The notes beneath the pieces were generated by a model that worked only from the letters and a program-made list of their open reading frames with translations, was not told the origin of the DNA and searched no databases. DNA of 64,000 nt from contig JAFEDT010000011.1 of NCBI GenBank assembly GCA_018241445.1, positions 1 through 64,000 on the forward strand, read 5' to 3'. Shown here piece by piece: positions 9,757 through 18,550 of the stretch. Numbering within the stretch: position 1 is the first letter of the stretch; every line of letters starts with the position of its first letter. The translations under genes and the position numbers were made by a program. This DNA is from Pseudomonadota bacterium. Its GTDB lineage: Bacteria; Pseudomonadota; Gammaproteobacteria; Steroidobacterales; Steroidobacteraceae.

Positions 9757-11514
9757 TTATGGCGCTGCGTGGACCGGTGAAGTACTCAGGATCTGCACCG
9801 CGGTCTGGTACAGCAGCGAGCGCACGGCGTAGCGCTCGCCGGCGCGGGTGACGTAGCGCACCGCGATCTCCACGCCCCCCACCGCCGGCCGGACCGAGAC
9901 ACCCGGCTTGGCGCTGAAGGTCGCGTCGCGCGGGCCGCGCGAGGCGCGCCGCCATTCCTGCTCCGCCTGCGCGGTGCTGTCAGCGGTCGCCGTCGCCACT
10001 TCCTTGAGGATCGCGTCCGCGACGGCGTGCGGATCGCGGTCGTAGGGCACCACCACCCGCACCTCGTCCCACAGCCACTGCCCGGTGGTGGAAAAGTTGA
10101 AGTAGTGGCCCTCGATGGCGAAGCTGTTGGTGAATGTCACGTGGCGGCCGGTCGGGTGCCCGGCGTCGGCCCAGTTGCCGGTCTCCAGCAGCACGGTCTG
10201 GAACAGGCCCAGTTCCACCACCTCGCCGCTGACGCCGTTGATCTCCACCCAGTCGCCCACGCGCATGCCGTTGCGCCCCATGAGGGTGAACCAGCCCATG
10301 AAGGCAACGATGAAGTCCTTCAGCGCCACGGTCAGTCCCGCGCCGGCGAGCCCGAGGATGGTGCCGAGCTGGCCGGGCACGCCGATGAGCATCAGCAGGA
10401 TCAGCAGTACCGCGACGACCTGCAGCACGACGCTGATGACGCTGCGCAGGGTGCCCAGCTGGCGGCGGTCGACGTGAGTGCGCTCGAGCAGCCGGCCGAT
10501 CCAGCCGTCGACGAACAGCAGCAGCAGCAGGGCCCCGATGATGATGCCGGCCGCGAGCAGGGCCTGGTGCAGCAGCGCGCGGGTATGGGCACGCAGCACC
10601 TGCAGCCACTGGTCGTAGGTGCTGACCAGGCGCCGTCGTGCATCGATACGCTGGTCGCGCGCCGTCAGGCGCCGCTCCTGCGCGGTGATTTTGCGCGTCA
10701 GCGCCAGGCGATCGGCGCCCGTGGCCACGGCGCCCTCTTTCAGGCTGGCGCGGGCGGCGGCGAGATCCGCGGCGATCTGGCCGCGGCTGGTCGACAGTTG
10801 CACGACGCTGCGCGCGACGTCGGCGCGCGCAGACTCCACGGCCTCGCGCCGCTCGCGCAGTGCCAGCCACTGGCGCGTGCGTCCGACCACACCCTGCGCG
10901 CTGGCCAGCGGGTCGGGCGCGAGCGCCGCCGCAGGGCGGTTCTTGTCGCCGGCCTCGATCTGGCGCTGCATGGCCTGGATGCGCTGGTGCACGTTGCCGC
11001 CCGCCTGCAGCAGGCTCTCATCCGCCTGCTCGACGGCGTACTCATCCAGGTCGACCTGGGCCTGTGCCAGGTCCAGTTGATCCTGCAGCGCCGGCTTGTC
11101 CGCGTCCGCCGCCGCGGCGAGGGTCTGCGTCAGCCGCTTGACCGTCGCGTTGTCGGCGTCGAGTTGCTTTTGTGCCTGGGTCAGTTTTTCCTGGATGGCG
11201 CGCGCCTCGCCGGACAGCTCCGGCGGGTCGGCCTCCAGGTGGCGCAGCACGCCGGTGAAGGCCAGGTCCAGTTCGTGATCGGCCAGCTCGATGGCCCGCT
11301 GCGACAGCGGCAGTTCCTCGGGCAGGGTGACCTGCCGCGCCAGGCGCTCGACCGTGAACAGGGTGTCCTGGTCGATGTGCGGAAATCCCGCGGGCGTGCC
11401 CGCGACGCTCAGCGCGCCGCCGGGCGGCAGCGCTCGGGTGGCCCACAGCCCGTAGCCCACCGCGATCACCAGGGCCAGCAGGATGGCACCGGCGGTCCGG
11501 GCCAGTGAACTCAT
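9757..11514 (-). CDS. MscS-family mechanosensitive channel with long coiled-coil N-terminus
   Basis: A 585-residue inner-membrane protein. Residues 1-20 form a signal anchor or cleavable signal; residues ~60-290 are charged, Ala/Gln/Leu-rich and heptad-like, suggesting a periplasmic coiled coil; helices follow at about 295-400; the pore helix and MscS beta domain read GLAGAGLTVALKDFI and GDWVEINGVSGEVVELGLF, followed by the alpha/beta C-terminal domain. This layout resembles the larger MscK/YnaI/YbdG-like channels that release osmolytes on hypo-osmotic shock. ATG 11514 is preferred over an upstream TTG. It is convergent with the Rieske gene, and lies about 70 bases downstream of the DUF3443 gene in the same direction. 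Confidence 0.85.
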   Translation of the reverse strand: MSSLARTAGAILLALVIAVGYGLWATRALPPGGALSVAGTPAGFPHIDQDTLFTVERLARQVTLPEELPLSQRAIELADHELDLAFTGVLRHLEADPPELSGEARAIQEKLTQAQKQLDADNATVKRLTQTLAAAADADKPALQDQLDLAQAQVDLDEYAVEQADESLLQAGGNVHQRIQAMQRQIEAGDKNRPAAALAPDPLASAQGVVGRTRQWLALRERREAVESARADVARSVVQLSTSRGQIAADLAAARASLKEGAVATGADRLALTRKITAQERRLTARDQRIDARRRLVSTYDQWLQVLRAHTRALLHQALLAAGIIIGALLLLLFVDGWIGRLLERTHVDRRQLGTLRSVISVVLQVVAVLLILLMLIGVPGQLGTILGLAGAGLTVALKDFIVAFMGWFTLMGRNGMRVGDWVEINGVSGEVVELGLFQTVLLETGNWADAGHPTGRHVTFTNSFAIEGHYFNFSTTGQWLWDEVRVVVPYDRDPHAVADAILKEVATATADSTAQAEQEWRRASRGPRDATFSAKPGVSVRPAVGGVEIAVRYVTRAGERYAVRSLLYQTAVQILSTSPVHAAP

Positions 11515-11587
11515 CGGCAACTGTCCCGCAGCGCGGCCGGATTGCCCCTCACCGTGAATCCGACGCGCACGGGCAGCTCAACAGCGC

Positions 11588-12907
11588 TCAGAATGCCGTA
11601 TAGGGCCCGGTGCCGCCGGACGTGGTGGCATTCTCGATGGCCGTGAATACATTGCGGCCGTAGAAGAAGGTCAGGCCGCCGTCGAAGGAAGTCGCGTCGG
11701 CGATGGGCCCGCCGAGACTCGGCACCGCGGTGAAGGTCGGGTTGGTGTTCAGCACATTGTGCGCGTTGTCCACGATGAAGGACACCCCGGCCGTGCTCGC
11801 GCCGGTGCCGAAGGTCACGTTCAGATTCAGGGCCGAGGCGGGGCAATAGAACCCGGGGGCAATCGGGTCGCTCGTAGGACAGGTCGCGATGCTGGTGTCG
11901 TGGAAGTAGGTGGCGTTGGAACCACTGTCCAGATAGCTCTTGGCAGCGGCCACGCCCTTGTAGGTGGCATTGATATAGCCCTGGCCGTCAGCCGGCAGGA
12001 CGACGGCATTGCCCAGCGCGTTGTTGCTGCGCGTGCCGATGCCGAACACCAGCGCGCCGCTGGTCGTCGCGGCGCCGCTGCCGACGGCGGGCAGCTCCAC
12101 GATCACGCCGTTCTTGTCCATGGGGAACAGTGCCACCGGGTGGGGTATCTGCTGGCCCCCGGCGACGCCGTTGCCGGCCTGCGCCGTTGAGGCGGCGCAG
12201 GTCGAGGCATTCCCGGTGCAGGTGTAATAGGTGCCGGAGTTGCTGGCGGTGATGGAGCCGCCAACGGTGTAGCTGGTGTTGGTGTTGCAGAAGGTGCCGC
12301 AGTCATCCAGCCAGAAGCCCACGCCGAGGATGCCGTTGGCGCCAAATTTGGCCACGGTATTTTCCGGGCGGTCACTGCAGCTGGTGGGCGGCGCGACGGG
12401 GCTCGCGGCGGTACCGAGCAGGGTCGGGTCGCCGATCACCTGGACGTTGATGTTCTTGGCATTGGCGCTGGACGCACCGCTGTCGGAGGTCTGCATGCTG
12501 ATGTCCGCGACGCGCACCGAGCCGAAGCTGGTGCCGTCCGCGAAGGCGGCGCAGGCCGCCAGGGGCGTGCCGGTCTTGGTCAGGGGCGGAAGGTTGAGGG
12601 TCAGCGCCGAGGCAATGATCCGCAGACCGATCGAGCCCGTGTCTACCTCGATGTTGTCGATGTTCTGGCATGTCGCGGTGCCTGGCACGCACACCGTGAC
12701 GGTCACGAAGGACGTGTTGACAGAATTGGCCGAGCCCGCATTGACCGTGAGCGGGGCCACGTTGACCGCCGGTCCTGCGATCACCTGGCCGGGGGGCGGG
12801 GGCGGGGGAACGATGGTGCCGCCGCCACCGCCACCACCACAGGCGGTGAGTGCGGCCAGTGAGGCCAGCAGGAGCAGCGGGAGGCAGATCCGGGTGGGGT
12901 TTTGCAC
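11588..12907 (-). CDS. DUF3443 family lipoprotein
   Basis: A 439-residue predicted lipoprotein of unknown function. The start is placed at GTG 12907, preceded by AAGGAA, because it opens directly into a signal peptide with lipobox LTAC followed by a run of seven Gly and a Pro-rich segment. The rest is Thr/Ser/Asn-rich beta structure with repeated Cys pairs (CVPGTATCQN, CNTNTS, CTGNASTCA, CPTSDPIAPGFYC), suggesting disulphides in an exported domain, and contains the DTGSIGLRI motif seen in this family, which superficially recalls retropepsin-like DTG active sites. Only 79 bases separate it from the DUF2844 gene upstream; the two families are commonly neighbours in proteobacteria, so they probably act together. 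Confidence 0.8.
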   Translation of the reverse strand: MQNPTRICLPLLLLASLAALTACGGGGGGGTIVPPPPPPGQVIAGPAVNVAPLTVNAGSANSVNTSFVTVTVCVPGTATCQNIDNIEVDTGSIGLRIIASALTLNLPPLTKTGTPLAACAAFADGTSFGSVRVADISMQTSDSGASSANAKNINVQVIGDPTLLGTAASPVAPPTSCSDRPENTVAKFGANGILGVGFWLDDCGTFCNTNTSYTVGGSITASNSGTYYTCTGNASTCAASTAQAGNGVAGGQQIPHPVALFPMDKNGVIVELPAVGSGAATTSGALVFGIGTRSNNALGNAVVLPADGQGYINATYKGVAAAKSYLDSGSNATYFHDTSIATCPTSDPIAPGFYCPASALNLNVTFGTGASTAGVSFIVDNAHNVLNTNPTFTAVPSLGGPIADATSFDGGLTFFYGRNVFTAIENATTSGGTGPYTAF

Positions 12908-12986
12908 GGGGATGTTCCTTGGATTCCGTTGGGCAGGCCGGGATGCGGTCCGCCGATTCCCTGTCAGGTTGATGCGGGTCTGGACT

Positions 12987-13436
12987 TCAGGTGATATCGG
13001 CCAGGGAGAAGCCGGCCGGCAGCAGGTCCGGTGCCCAGGCACGTGAGAACCAGGCGCGGGTCCTGCCCGTGGTCTGCACGACCAGGCCGGGCTGCTCGAT
13101 GGAAAAGTGGTGCTTGTCGGGGCGGCCGGCGGGCGGCGCCTTGGCGTACTGCGGGTAGTACTTCGACAGTAAGGTCGCAAGGTCCGGCGGCGAGGCGCTG
13201 CGCCAGCTCACCGCGAAGACCTTGCCGGCGCCGGAAACGTACTCACGGATCACGGTCTGATTGGCGGCCGTGATCTCGTGGACCGTGTATGCCGGGGTGG
13301 TTTCGACGCGCAGCTGGCCTTTCATGTGCACCAGGTCGGACGCCACCGACGACGCGTCGTCTCCCAGGCCCGCCAGGGCCGGAAGCGACAGGCAGGTGGC
13401 CAGGAGCGCGAACCAAATGGGGCGGGGGCTTGCCAT
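12987..13436 (-). CDS. DUF2844 family exported protein
   Basis: A 149-residue protein with a cleavable signal peptide (hydrophobic run ending LSLPALA). The body carries the family pattern of a Tyr-Thr-Val-His-Glu segment, REYVSxxGxVFAVSW, and a terminal FSRAWxPDLLPAGFSLADIT. Function is unknown. ATG 13436 has an AAGGGA ribosome site. It is the first gene of a likely two-gene operon with the DUF3443 lipoprotein; the promoter should lie in 13437-13600. Confidence 0.82.
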   Translation of the reverse strand: MASPRPIWFALLATCLSLPALAGLGDDASSVASDLVHMKGQLRVETTPAYTVHEITAANQTVIREYVSGAGKVFAVSWRSASPPDLATLLSKYYPQYAKAPPAGRPDKHHFSIEQPGLVVQTTGRTRAWFSRAWAPDLLPAGFSLADIT

Positions 13437-13607
13437 GGGAGTCCCTTCGACAGAGCGGTGAAGTATTGTGCCTCATCGTCATCAGCCCGACACCACGGTG
13501 TTGTAAATCAGCGAACTGTGTCGTAGTCCAGCGACAAATAGCCGGATGCCGATGAACCCGCGCCATTGTGTCCTGGGTTCAGCGCCGGTTAAGGTCCCAA
13601 ATATTCC

Positions 13608-13637
13608 TTGTCGCCCCGTCGGGCAATCCGCTAGGAT
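13608..13637 (+). promoter_or_regulatory. Candidate promoter of tRNA-Asp
   Basis: TTGTCG at 13608-13613 and TAGGAT at 13632-13637 are separated by 18 bases, and the -10 box ends 14 bases before the mature tRNA. A GC-rich discriminator (GCGCCCCCC) follows, as in many stringently controlled tRNA promoters. Confidence 0.5.
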
Positions 13638-13651
13638 GCGCCCCCCAATTC

Positions 13652-13728
13652 GGAGCGGTAGTTCAGCTGGTTAGAATACCGGCCTGTCACGCCGGGGGTC
13701 GCGGGTTCGAGTCCCGTCCGCTCCGCCA
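13652..13728 (+). tRNA. tRNA-Asp (anticodon GTC)
   Basis: Complete 77-base tRNA: acceptor arms GGAGCGG/CCGCTCC, anticodon stem CCGGC/GCCGG with loop CTGTCAC giving anticodon GTC, T loop GGTTCGAGTCC, discriminator G and encoded CCA. No second copy of its 3' end is visible nearby, so there is no sign of an integrated element bounded by it. Confidence 0.97.
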
Positions 13729-13828
13729 GTTATCTTCTGATGAATCATCCAGCTGTTCCGGCTTTACTGCTGGAAGAAAGCAGGTCCGGCTGCGGCTGGA
13801 CAATCGGTGGTTGAGTCCCGGCGCATAA

Positions 13829-13844
13829 AAGCATATAAGCATAT
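13829..13844 (+). repeat. Tandem AAGCATAT x2 just before vapB
   Basis: Two exact eight-base copies end two bases before the VapB-like start codon and replace a normal ribosome site. Position suggests an operator or -10 region bound by the ribbon-helix-helix antitoxin. Confidence 0.4.
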
Positions 13845-13846
13845 CC

Positions 13847-14116
13847 ATGCGCACGACTCTGGATTTGCCGGACGACCTGATGAAGCGGGCCAAGATTGCC
13901 GCTGTCAAGCGCGGATCCTCGCTGCGGGACCTGGTGGCGGAGGCGCTGCGCTGTCTGCTGGCCGCGCAGTCCGCGCCCGCCCGGAAGCGCATGACCGAGG
14001 CGCCCATCAAGCTTCCACCGGGGCACGCGATTCCAGTTCGCTCCAACAGGGAGCTGGCGCAGCTTTTCGACCAGGAAGACATCAAGCATCTCAATGACGT
14101 GTATCGCGGACGTTAA
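13847..14116 (+). CDS. VapB-like ribbon-helix-helix antitoxin
   Basis: An 89-residue protein. The first ~45 residues match the DNA-binding ribbon-helix-helix fold of VapB-type antitoxins (MRTTLDLPDDLMKRAKIAA, then RGSSLRDLVAEALR); the basic and then acidic tail should wrap the toxin. It overlaps the PIN toxin gene by 23 bases. Such antitoxins neutralise the RNase and repress the operon; the tandem repeat directly upstream is the likely binding site. No Shine-Dalgarno sequence is obvious, so translation may be weak or leaderless. Confidence 0.8.
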   Translation: MRTTLDLPDDLMKRAKIAAVKRGSSLRDLVAEALRCLLAAQSAPARKRMTEAPIKLPPGHAIPVRSNRELAQLFDQEDIKHLNDVYRGR

Positions 14117-14534
14117 TGTCCTGTTTCCGCTCCTGGTAAGGGGGCATGCCGCACACGAGGTCGCGATGGCCTGGTGGGTCGAGCAGCCGGATGGCACCGT
14201 CGGCACCTGCCTGCTTACGCGACTTGCGGTGCTGCGACTATTGACCAACAAGGTGGCGATGAACGGGGCACCTGTCGGTCCCACCGAGGCGCTCAAGGCC
14301 TGGCGTCGACTTGCAGACGATCCGCGCTCATTCCACATCGACGCTCAACCCGAGGAACAGGAAGCGAGATTCGCCGCGTTCGTGGAGAGCCGGGAAGCGA
14401 CACCGAATCTATGGACTGATGCCTGGCTCGCGGCGCTGGCCGTGTCACTCGACTACGAGATGGCAACGTTTGACCGCGGCTTCAGGTCATTTCGTGGCCT
14501 GAGATTGCAGTTGCTGCAGGTGAACCACGGCTGA
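14094..14534 (+). CDS. PIN-domain toxin, VapC type
   Basis: A 146-residue PIN-fold ribonuclease. The conserved acidic residues are visible: Asp in CIADVNVLF near the N-terminus, Glu/Asp in the central helices, and Asp in LWTDAWLAALA and ATFDRGF. VapC toxins cleave tRNA or rRNA and stop translation. The ATG lies inside the antitoxin gene, giving translational coupling. The pair starts 118 bases after tRNA-Asp. Confidence 0.82.
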   Translation: MTCIADVNVLFPLLVRGHAAHEVAMAWWVEQPDGTVGTCLLTRLAVLRLLTNKVAMNGAPVGPTEALKAWRRLADDPRSFHIDAQPEEQEARFAAFVESREATPNLWTDAWLAALAVSLDYEMATFDRGFRSFRGLRLQLLQVNHG

Positions 14535-14564
14535 GGTGCAACTTTCCGGCGGCGGCACGGTGGG

Positions 14565-16196
14565 CTAACCGGCGCCACGCATCGTCGCGGCATCAACAAA
14601 CTGGAACTCGCCCCGCTCCCATCGCTCCTTCAGTACAAACTTCTGGATCTTGCCCGACCCCGTCAGCGGGAACTGCTCGAGGAATACCCAGTAGCGCGGC
14701 GCCTTCGGGCCGGCGAGCCGGGACCGCACGTGTGCACGCAGGGCATCGATTCCCGGCGGCTCTGCGGCTACGCGAATGAATGCGGCCAGTTCCTCGCCCA
14801 TGATGCGGTCCGGCACGCCGATCACCGCGGCGTCCGTGATCGCCGCATGCTCGACCAGGACCGCTTCTATCTCGGCCGGAAACAGGTTCTCGCCGCCGCG
14901 GATCACCATGTCCTTGAGTCGGCCCGCAATCCGGCAGTAACCACGGGCATCCATCGTCGCCAGATCCCCCGTGCGCAGCCAGCCCTCGCCATCGATCGCG
15001 GCGGCGGTCGCGTCGGGCCTGTCAAAGTAGGCGTGCATGACGTGGTAGCCGCGCGTGCAAAGCTCCCCCACGGTGTCGACCGGGACGATTTCACCGCTCG
15101 CAGGGTCAATTATCTTGACCGCCACCTGGGGTACGGGCTGGCCGATGGTGTTGGTCCGTTGGTCGGGACTGTCTTCGAGCCGGGTCTGGGTAATCAGCGG
15201 CGACGCTTCGGTCTGCCCATAGACCACGATGAAGGTGACACCGGGCCGCGACTCGATGGCACGCACCAGCTCCGGAGCGACGCTGGCACCACCGGAGGCC
15301 ACTACGCGCAGTGCCGACAGGTCGCGTCGATCGATATCCGGATGCTCCAGAGCAGCAACCAGCATGGTCGGCACGCCGAGGCAGTGCGTGGCGCGCTCCC
15401 GCTCCACCAGCTCGAGAAGACGGCCGGCGTCGAAAGCCGGCAGGAACGCGTGTGTGGCGCGTCGTTGTATCGCCCCGAGAACGGCCATGGCGCAGCCGGC
15501 CGTATGAAAGAACGGCATGGCGTGCGCATAGACGTCGCCGTCGGTAAGCCCGATGAGCCCGGCATAGAACCGGGCGTTATTGGTCAATCCCCGATGGCAC
15601 AGTAGCGCGCCCTTGGGCGAGCCAGTCGTCCCCGAGGTGTACTGGATCTGCACCGGGTCGTCTGGCCTGACGGCAGGCAACGCAGCGTCACCGGCAGCGC
15701 CATCGAGAAAGCCGCGCCAGTCCTCGAAGCGGAGCACCTCGCGCAGGGCGGGCAGCTGCGGACGCACCTGCGCCACCCACTCGCTCAGCGGATTGCCGCG
15801 GAATCCATCCACATGAAACAAGCCGACGGCTCGTGACTGGCGCAGGATGTAGTCCAGTTCACGCGCACGATTCGCCGGGTTCACAGTCACCAGGACCAGT
15901 CCCGCGAGACCTGCGCCCAATTCCAGCAGCAACCACTCGGCGCTGTTCGGCGCAAATACGGCAACATGTTCCCCGGGGGCGAACCGCGCCAGCAGCGCCC
16001 GCGCGGTGCGCTGCGCCTCGTCGAGCAGTGCCGAGTAGGTCCAGGTGCGGCGCTCGCCTGGGCCGTTGCCCCAGGCGACGACGGCTGTGCGGTCGGCTGC
16101 GGCCTGTGCGGCGTCGCGCAGTACTGAACCGACGGTTGTTTCGAGTACCGGGTGGCGGGTATCAGCCGGCCAGTAAGAGCGCGCCACAGGTTTCAT
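14565..16196 (-). CDS. Acyl-CoA synthetase (AMP-forming, class I)
   Basis: A 543-residue adenylate-forming enzyme that activates a carboxylic acid with ATP and CoA. Motifs in order: P-loop YTSGTTGSPKG at about residues 190-200, the VVYGQTEASP motif (A5), TGDLATMD (A7) and the hinge/C-terminal lysine region LTGSGKIQKFVL (A10). Length and N-terminus fit FadD3/FadK-like fatty-acyl or aromatic acyl-CoA ligases; the substrate cannot be read from sequence. The ATG overlaps the stop of the methyltransferase gene by four bases, so it is the last gene of a coupled three-gene operon whose partners have no obvious link to acyl activation. Confidence 0.88.
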   Translation of the reverse strand: MKPVARSYWPADTRHPVLETTVGSVLRDAAQAAADRTAVVAWGNGPGERRTWTYSALLDEAQRTARALLARFAPGEHVAVFAPNSAEWLLLELGAGLAGLVLVTVNPANRARELDYILRQSRAVGLFHVDGFRGNPLSEWVAQVRPQLPALREVLRFEDWRGFLDGAAGDAALPAVRPDDPVQIQYTSGTTGSPKGALLCHRGLTNNARFYAGLIGLTDGDVYAHAMPFFHTAGCAMAVLGAIQRRATHAFLPAFDAGRLLELVERERATHCLGVPTMLVAALEHPDIDRRDLSALRVVASGGASVAPELVRAIESRPGVTFIVVYGQTEASPLITQTRLEDSPDQRTNTIGQPVPQVAVKIIDPASGEIVPVDTVGELCTRGYHVMHAYFDRPDATAAAIDGEGWLRTGDLATMDARGYCRIAGRLKDMVIRGGENLFPAEIEAVLVEHAAITDAAVIGVPDRIMGEELAAFIRVAAEPPGIDALRAHVRSRLAGPKAPRYWVFLEQFPLTGSGKIQKFVLKERWERGEFQFVDAATMRGAG

Positions 16197-16924
16197 GGAT
16201 TGGGACCCCTCGCCAGTTCGTACTGGCAGATGCTCACCGTCGCCGCGACATTCAGCGAGTCGATCAGCCCGGTTCCTGCAATGGTGAACGCGGTGGCGTG
16301 CATCGCCGCCAGCACCTCGCGCGGCAGGCCCCGGGCCTCGTTGCCATAGACATAGCAGTCGCAGTCCCGGAACCCGGGAGCACTGATCGGCTGGCCCTGC
16401 AGGTCAAGTGTGGCGATCCGGCGGTAGCGCCCCGGCAGTGCCTGCAGCGGCACGTCGCTCTCCACCGGCACGTGAAAGATGGCGCCCATGCTGGCGCGCA
16501 CCGCCTTGCCGTTGTGCAGGTCCACGCTGCCCGGCCCGAGCAGGCAGCGGAAGCCGCCGAACCAGGCGAGCGTGCGCAGGATCGCGCCGAGGTTGCCCGG
16601 GTCCTGGACCTGGTGCAGGTAGACGGCGCGCTCGCCGGGCTGCGGTGCGGGCGCCGTCAGCAGGGGCACGACCGCCACAATACCCTGCGGTGTACGCGTT
16701 TCACTGATCTGCGCCAGCTGGCGCGCAGTGATGATGTGCATGCGCAGCGGGCTCACCCACTGCGCGTATTCCCGCGTCAGATAAATCTCGCTGCCGCAGA
16801 GCCCTGCATCATGGGCAGCCGCCTTTTGCAGCTCCTGCACCAGGTGCTCGCCTTCCACCAGGAAGCGGCCGGTCTCCTCGCGGAACTTCTTCTGGTGCAG
16901 TTTCCTGATGTCGGCGAATTTCAC
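16193..16924 (-). CDS. TrmH/SpoU-family RNA 2'-O-methyltransferase
   Basis: A 243-residue SPOUT methyltransferase with an N-terminal substrate-binding domain (residues 1-~90) and the three family motifs: QDPGNLGAILRTLAWFG (motif 1), YGNEARGLPREVL (motif 2) and DSLNVAATVSICQYEL (motif 3) that make the knotted SAM site. It probably 2'-O-methylates a ribosomal or transfer RNA ribose, as RlmB and TrmH do; the exact RNA is not evident. The GTG start overlaps the preceding FAD-enzyme stop as GTGA. Confidence 0.85.
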   Translation of the reverse strand: MKFADIRKLHQKKFREETGRFLVEGEHLVQELQKAAAHDAGLCGSEIYLTREYAQWVSPLRMHIITARQLAQISETRTPQGIVAVVPLLTAPAPQPGERAVYLHQVQDPGNLGAILRTLAWFGGFRCLLGPGSVDLHNGKAVRASMGAIFHVPVESDVPLQALPGRYRRIATLDLQGQPISAPGFRDCDCYVYGNEARGLPREVLAAMHATAFTIAGTGLIDSLNVAATVSICQYELARGPNP

Positions 16925-18525
16925 GACAGGCTCCGGGCAACCGCTTCGGCCACCTTGATGCCATCGACGCCCGCGGACAGGATGCCGCCGGCATAGCCCG
17001 CCCCCTCACCGCAGGGGTACAGGCCGCGTACGTTCAGGCTCTGCAGCGACTCGGCGTCGCGCGTGACGCGCACCGGGGAGGAGGTGCGGCTCTCTACAGC
17101 GGTCAACACCGCATCGTCCCGGTCGAAGCCGCGGATCTGACGGCCGAAGGCGGGCAGGGCCTCGCGCAGGGCCTCGATGGCGTAGGCGGGCAGGGACTGC
17201 GACAGGTCGCCGAGCCGCACGCCGGGTGTATAGGAGGGGACGACCGCGCCGAGCTGCGTGGAGCGCTCACCGCGCAGGAAGTCGCCCACCAGTTGCCCGG
17301 GTGCGCTGTAATCGCTGCCCCCCTGCGTATAAGCGGCGGACTCCAGCGTTTCCTGCAGCGCGACGCCCGCGAGCGGGCCGCCGGGAAAATCGGTCGCCGG
17401 ATCGATGGCCACCACGAGACCTGCGTTGGCGTTGCGCTCGTTGCGGGAATACTGGCTCATGCCGTTGGTGACCACGCGCCCGGCTTCAGAAGTGGCGGCC
17501 ACGACGGTGCCGCCGGGGCACATGCAGAAGCTGTAGACGGAACGCCCGTTGCGGGCGTGGTGCACCAGCTTGTAGTCCGCGGCGCCCAGTTGCGGGTGGC
17601 CCGCAAAGCGCCCCAGGCGGGCGGCATCGATCAGCGACTGCGGGTGCTCGATGCGAAAGCCGATGGCGAACGGCTTGGCCTCCAGGTGCACCCGCCGCTG
17701 CTCCAGCATGCGCAGGGTGTCGCGCGAGCTGTGCCCCGGCGCCAGCACGACGTGATGGCTGTGCAGGGTCTCACCGTCCGCCAACACGACGCCTTCGATC
17801 CGGCCGTGTTCGACAGCCAGGTCCGTGACCCGGCTCTCGAAGCGCACCTCGCCGCCGAGTGCCACGATCTCCTCGCGCATCTTCGACACCACGCCGGTCA
17901 GGCGGAAGGTGCCGATGTGCGGCTTGCTGACGTACAGGATTTCCGCCGGTGCGCCGGCGCGCACGAACTCCTGCATCACCTTGCGGCCGTAGAACTTCGG
18001 GTCCTTGATCTGGCTGTAGAGTTTGCCGTCGGAGAACAGGCCGGCGCCGCCCTCGCCGAACTGCACGTTGGATTCCGGCGTCAGGATGTGCTGCCGCCAC
18101 AGCGCCCAGGTGTCGCGCGTGCGGCGGCGCACCTCGCGGCCGCGTTCCAGCACGATCGGCCGGAAGCCCATCTGCGCCAGCAGTAGCGCCGCGAACAGCC
18201 CGCAGGGGCCGAAGCCGATGACCAGCGGCCGCTCTGTGAGCTGTGACGGCGCGCGCGCCACCGGGTGGTAGCTCGTATCCGGGGCGAGGCTCACCTGCCG
18301 GTCGTGCGCCAGGCGCTGCAACACCGCGGCTTCGTCGCGCACCGTGGCGTCGACAACGCAGACGAAGACAATCACGCGGCCTTTGCGGCGCGCGTCATAG
18401 CTGCGCTTGAACAGGGTGACATCGACCAGCTCCGCCGCGTCGATGCCCAAACGCCGCACGACTGCCTGGTGCAGCGCATCGTGCGTGTAGTCGAGCGCCA
18501 GCTGCAGCCCGGTAATGCGGATCAC
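16921..18525 (-). CDS. FAD-dependent dehydrogenase (COG2509-like)
   Basis: A 534-residue flavoprotein. After an N-terminal ~90-residue domain (RITGLQLALDYTHDALHQAV...) comes a Rossmann segment VIGFGPCGLFAALLLAQMG at about residues 100-118 with the acidic ERGREV, the FGEGGAGLFSDGKLYSQIKD signature, and a C-terminal FAD-closing segment GLYPCGEGAGYAGGILSAG. These features define the uncharacterised FAD-dependent dehydrogenase family; reaction unknown. GTG 18525 with AGGAAGA upstream is chosen; reading upstream to 18642 would enter the ATPase gene. First gene of the coupled operon with the methyltransferase and acyl-CoA synthetase. Confidence 0.83.
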   Translation of the reverse strand: MIRITGLQLALDYTHDALHQAVVRRLGIDAAELVDVTLFKRSYDARRKGRVIVFVCVVDATVRDEAAVLQRLAHDRQVSLAPDTSYHPVARAPSQLTERPLVIGFGPCGLFAALLLAQMGFRPIVLERGREVRRRTRDTWALWRQHILTPESNVQFGEGGAGLFSDGKLYSQIKDPKFYGRKVMQEFVRAGAPAEILYVSKPHIGTFRLTGVVSKMREEIVALGGEVRFESRVTDLAVEHGRIEGVVLADGETLHSHHVVLAPGHSSRDTLRMLEQRRVHLEAKPFAIGFRIEHPQSLIDAARLGRFAGHPQLGAADYKLVHHARNGRSVYSFCMCPGGTVVAATSEAGRVVTNGMSQYSRNERNANAGLVVAIDPATDFPGGPLAGVALQETLESAAYTQGGSDYSAPGQLVGDFLRGERSTQLGAVVPSYTPGVRLGDLSQSLPAYAIEALREALPAFGRQIRGFDRDDAVLTAVESRTSSPVRVTRDAESLQSLNVRGLYPCGEGAGYAGGILSAGVDGIKVAEAVARSLS

Positions 18526-18550
18526 CGCTCTTCCTGGAGGGTGCCCGAGC

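Noticed and set aside
10027..11508. A 493-codon + strand open frame across the MscS-type gene
   Set aside because: Gln/Arg/His-rich shadow of the reverse-strand channel gene, which has clear membrane and beta-domain motifs.
13652..14534. tRNA-Asp as an integration site for a mobile element carrying vapBC
   Set aside because: No repeat of the tRNA 3' end was found downstream and there is no integrase.
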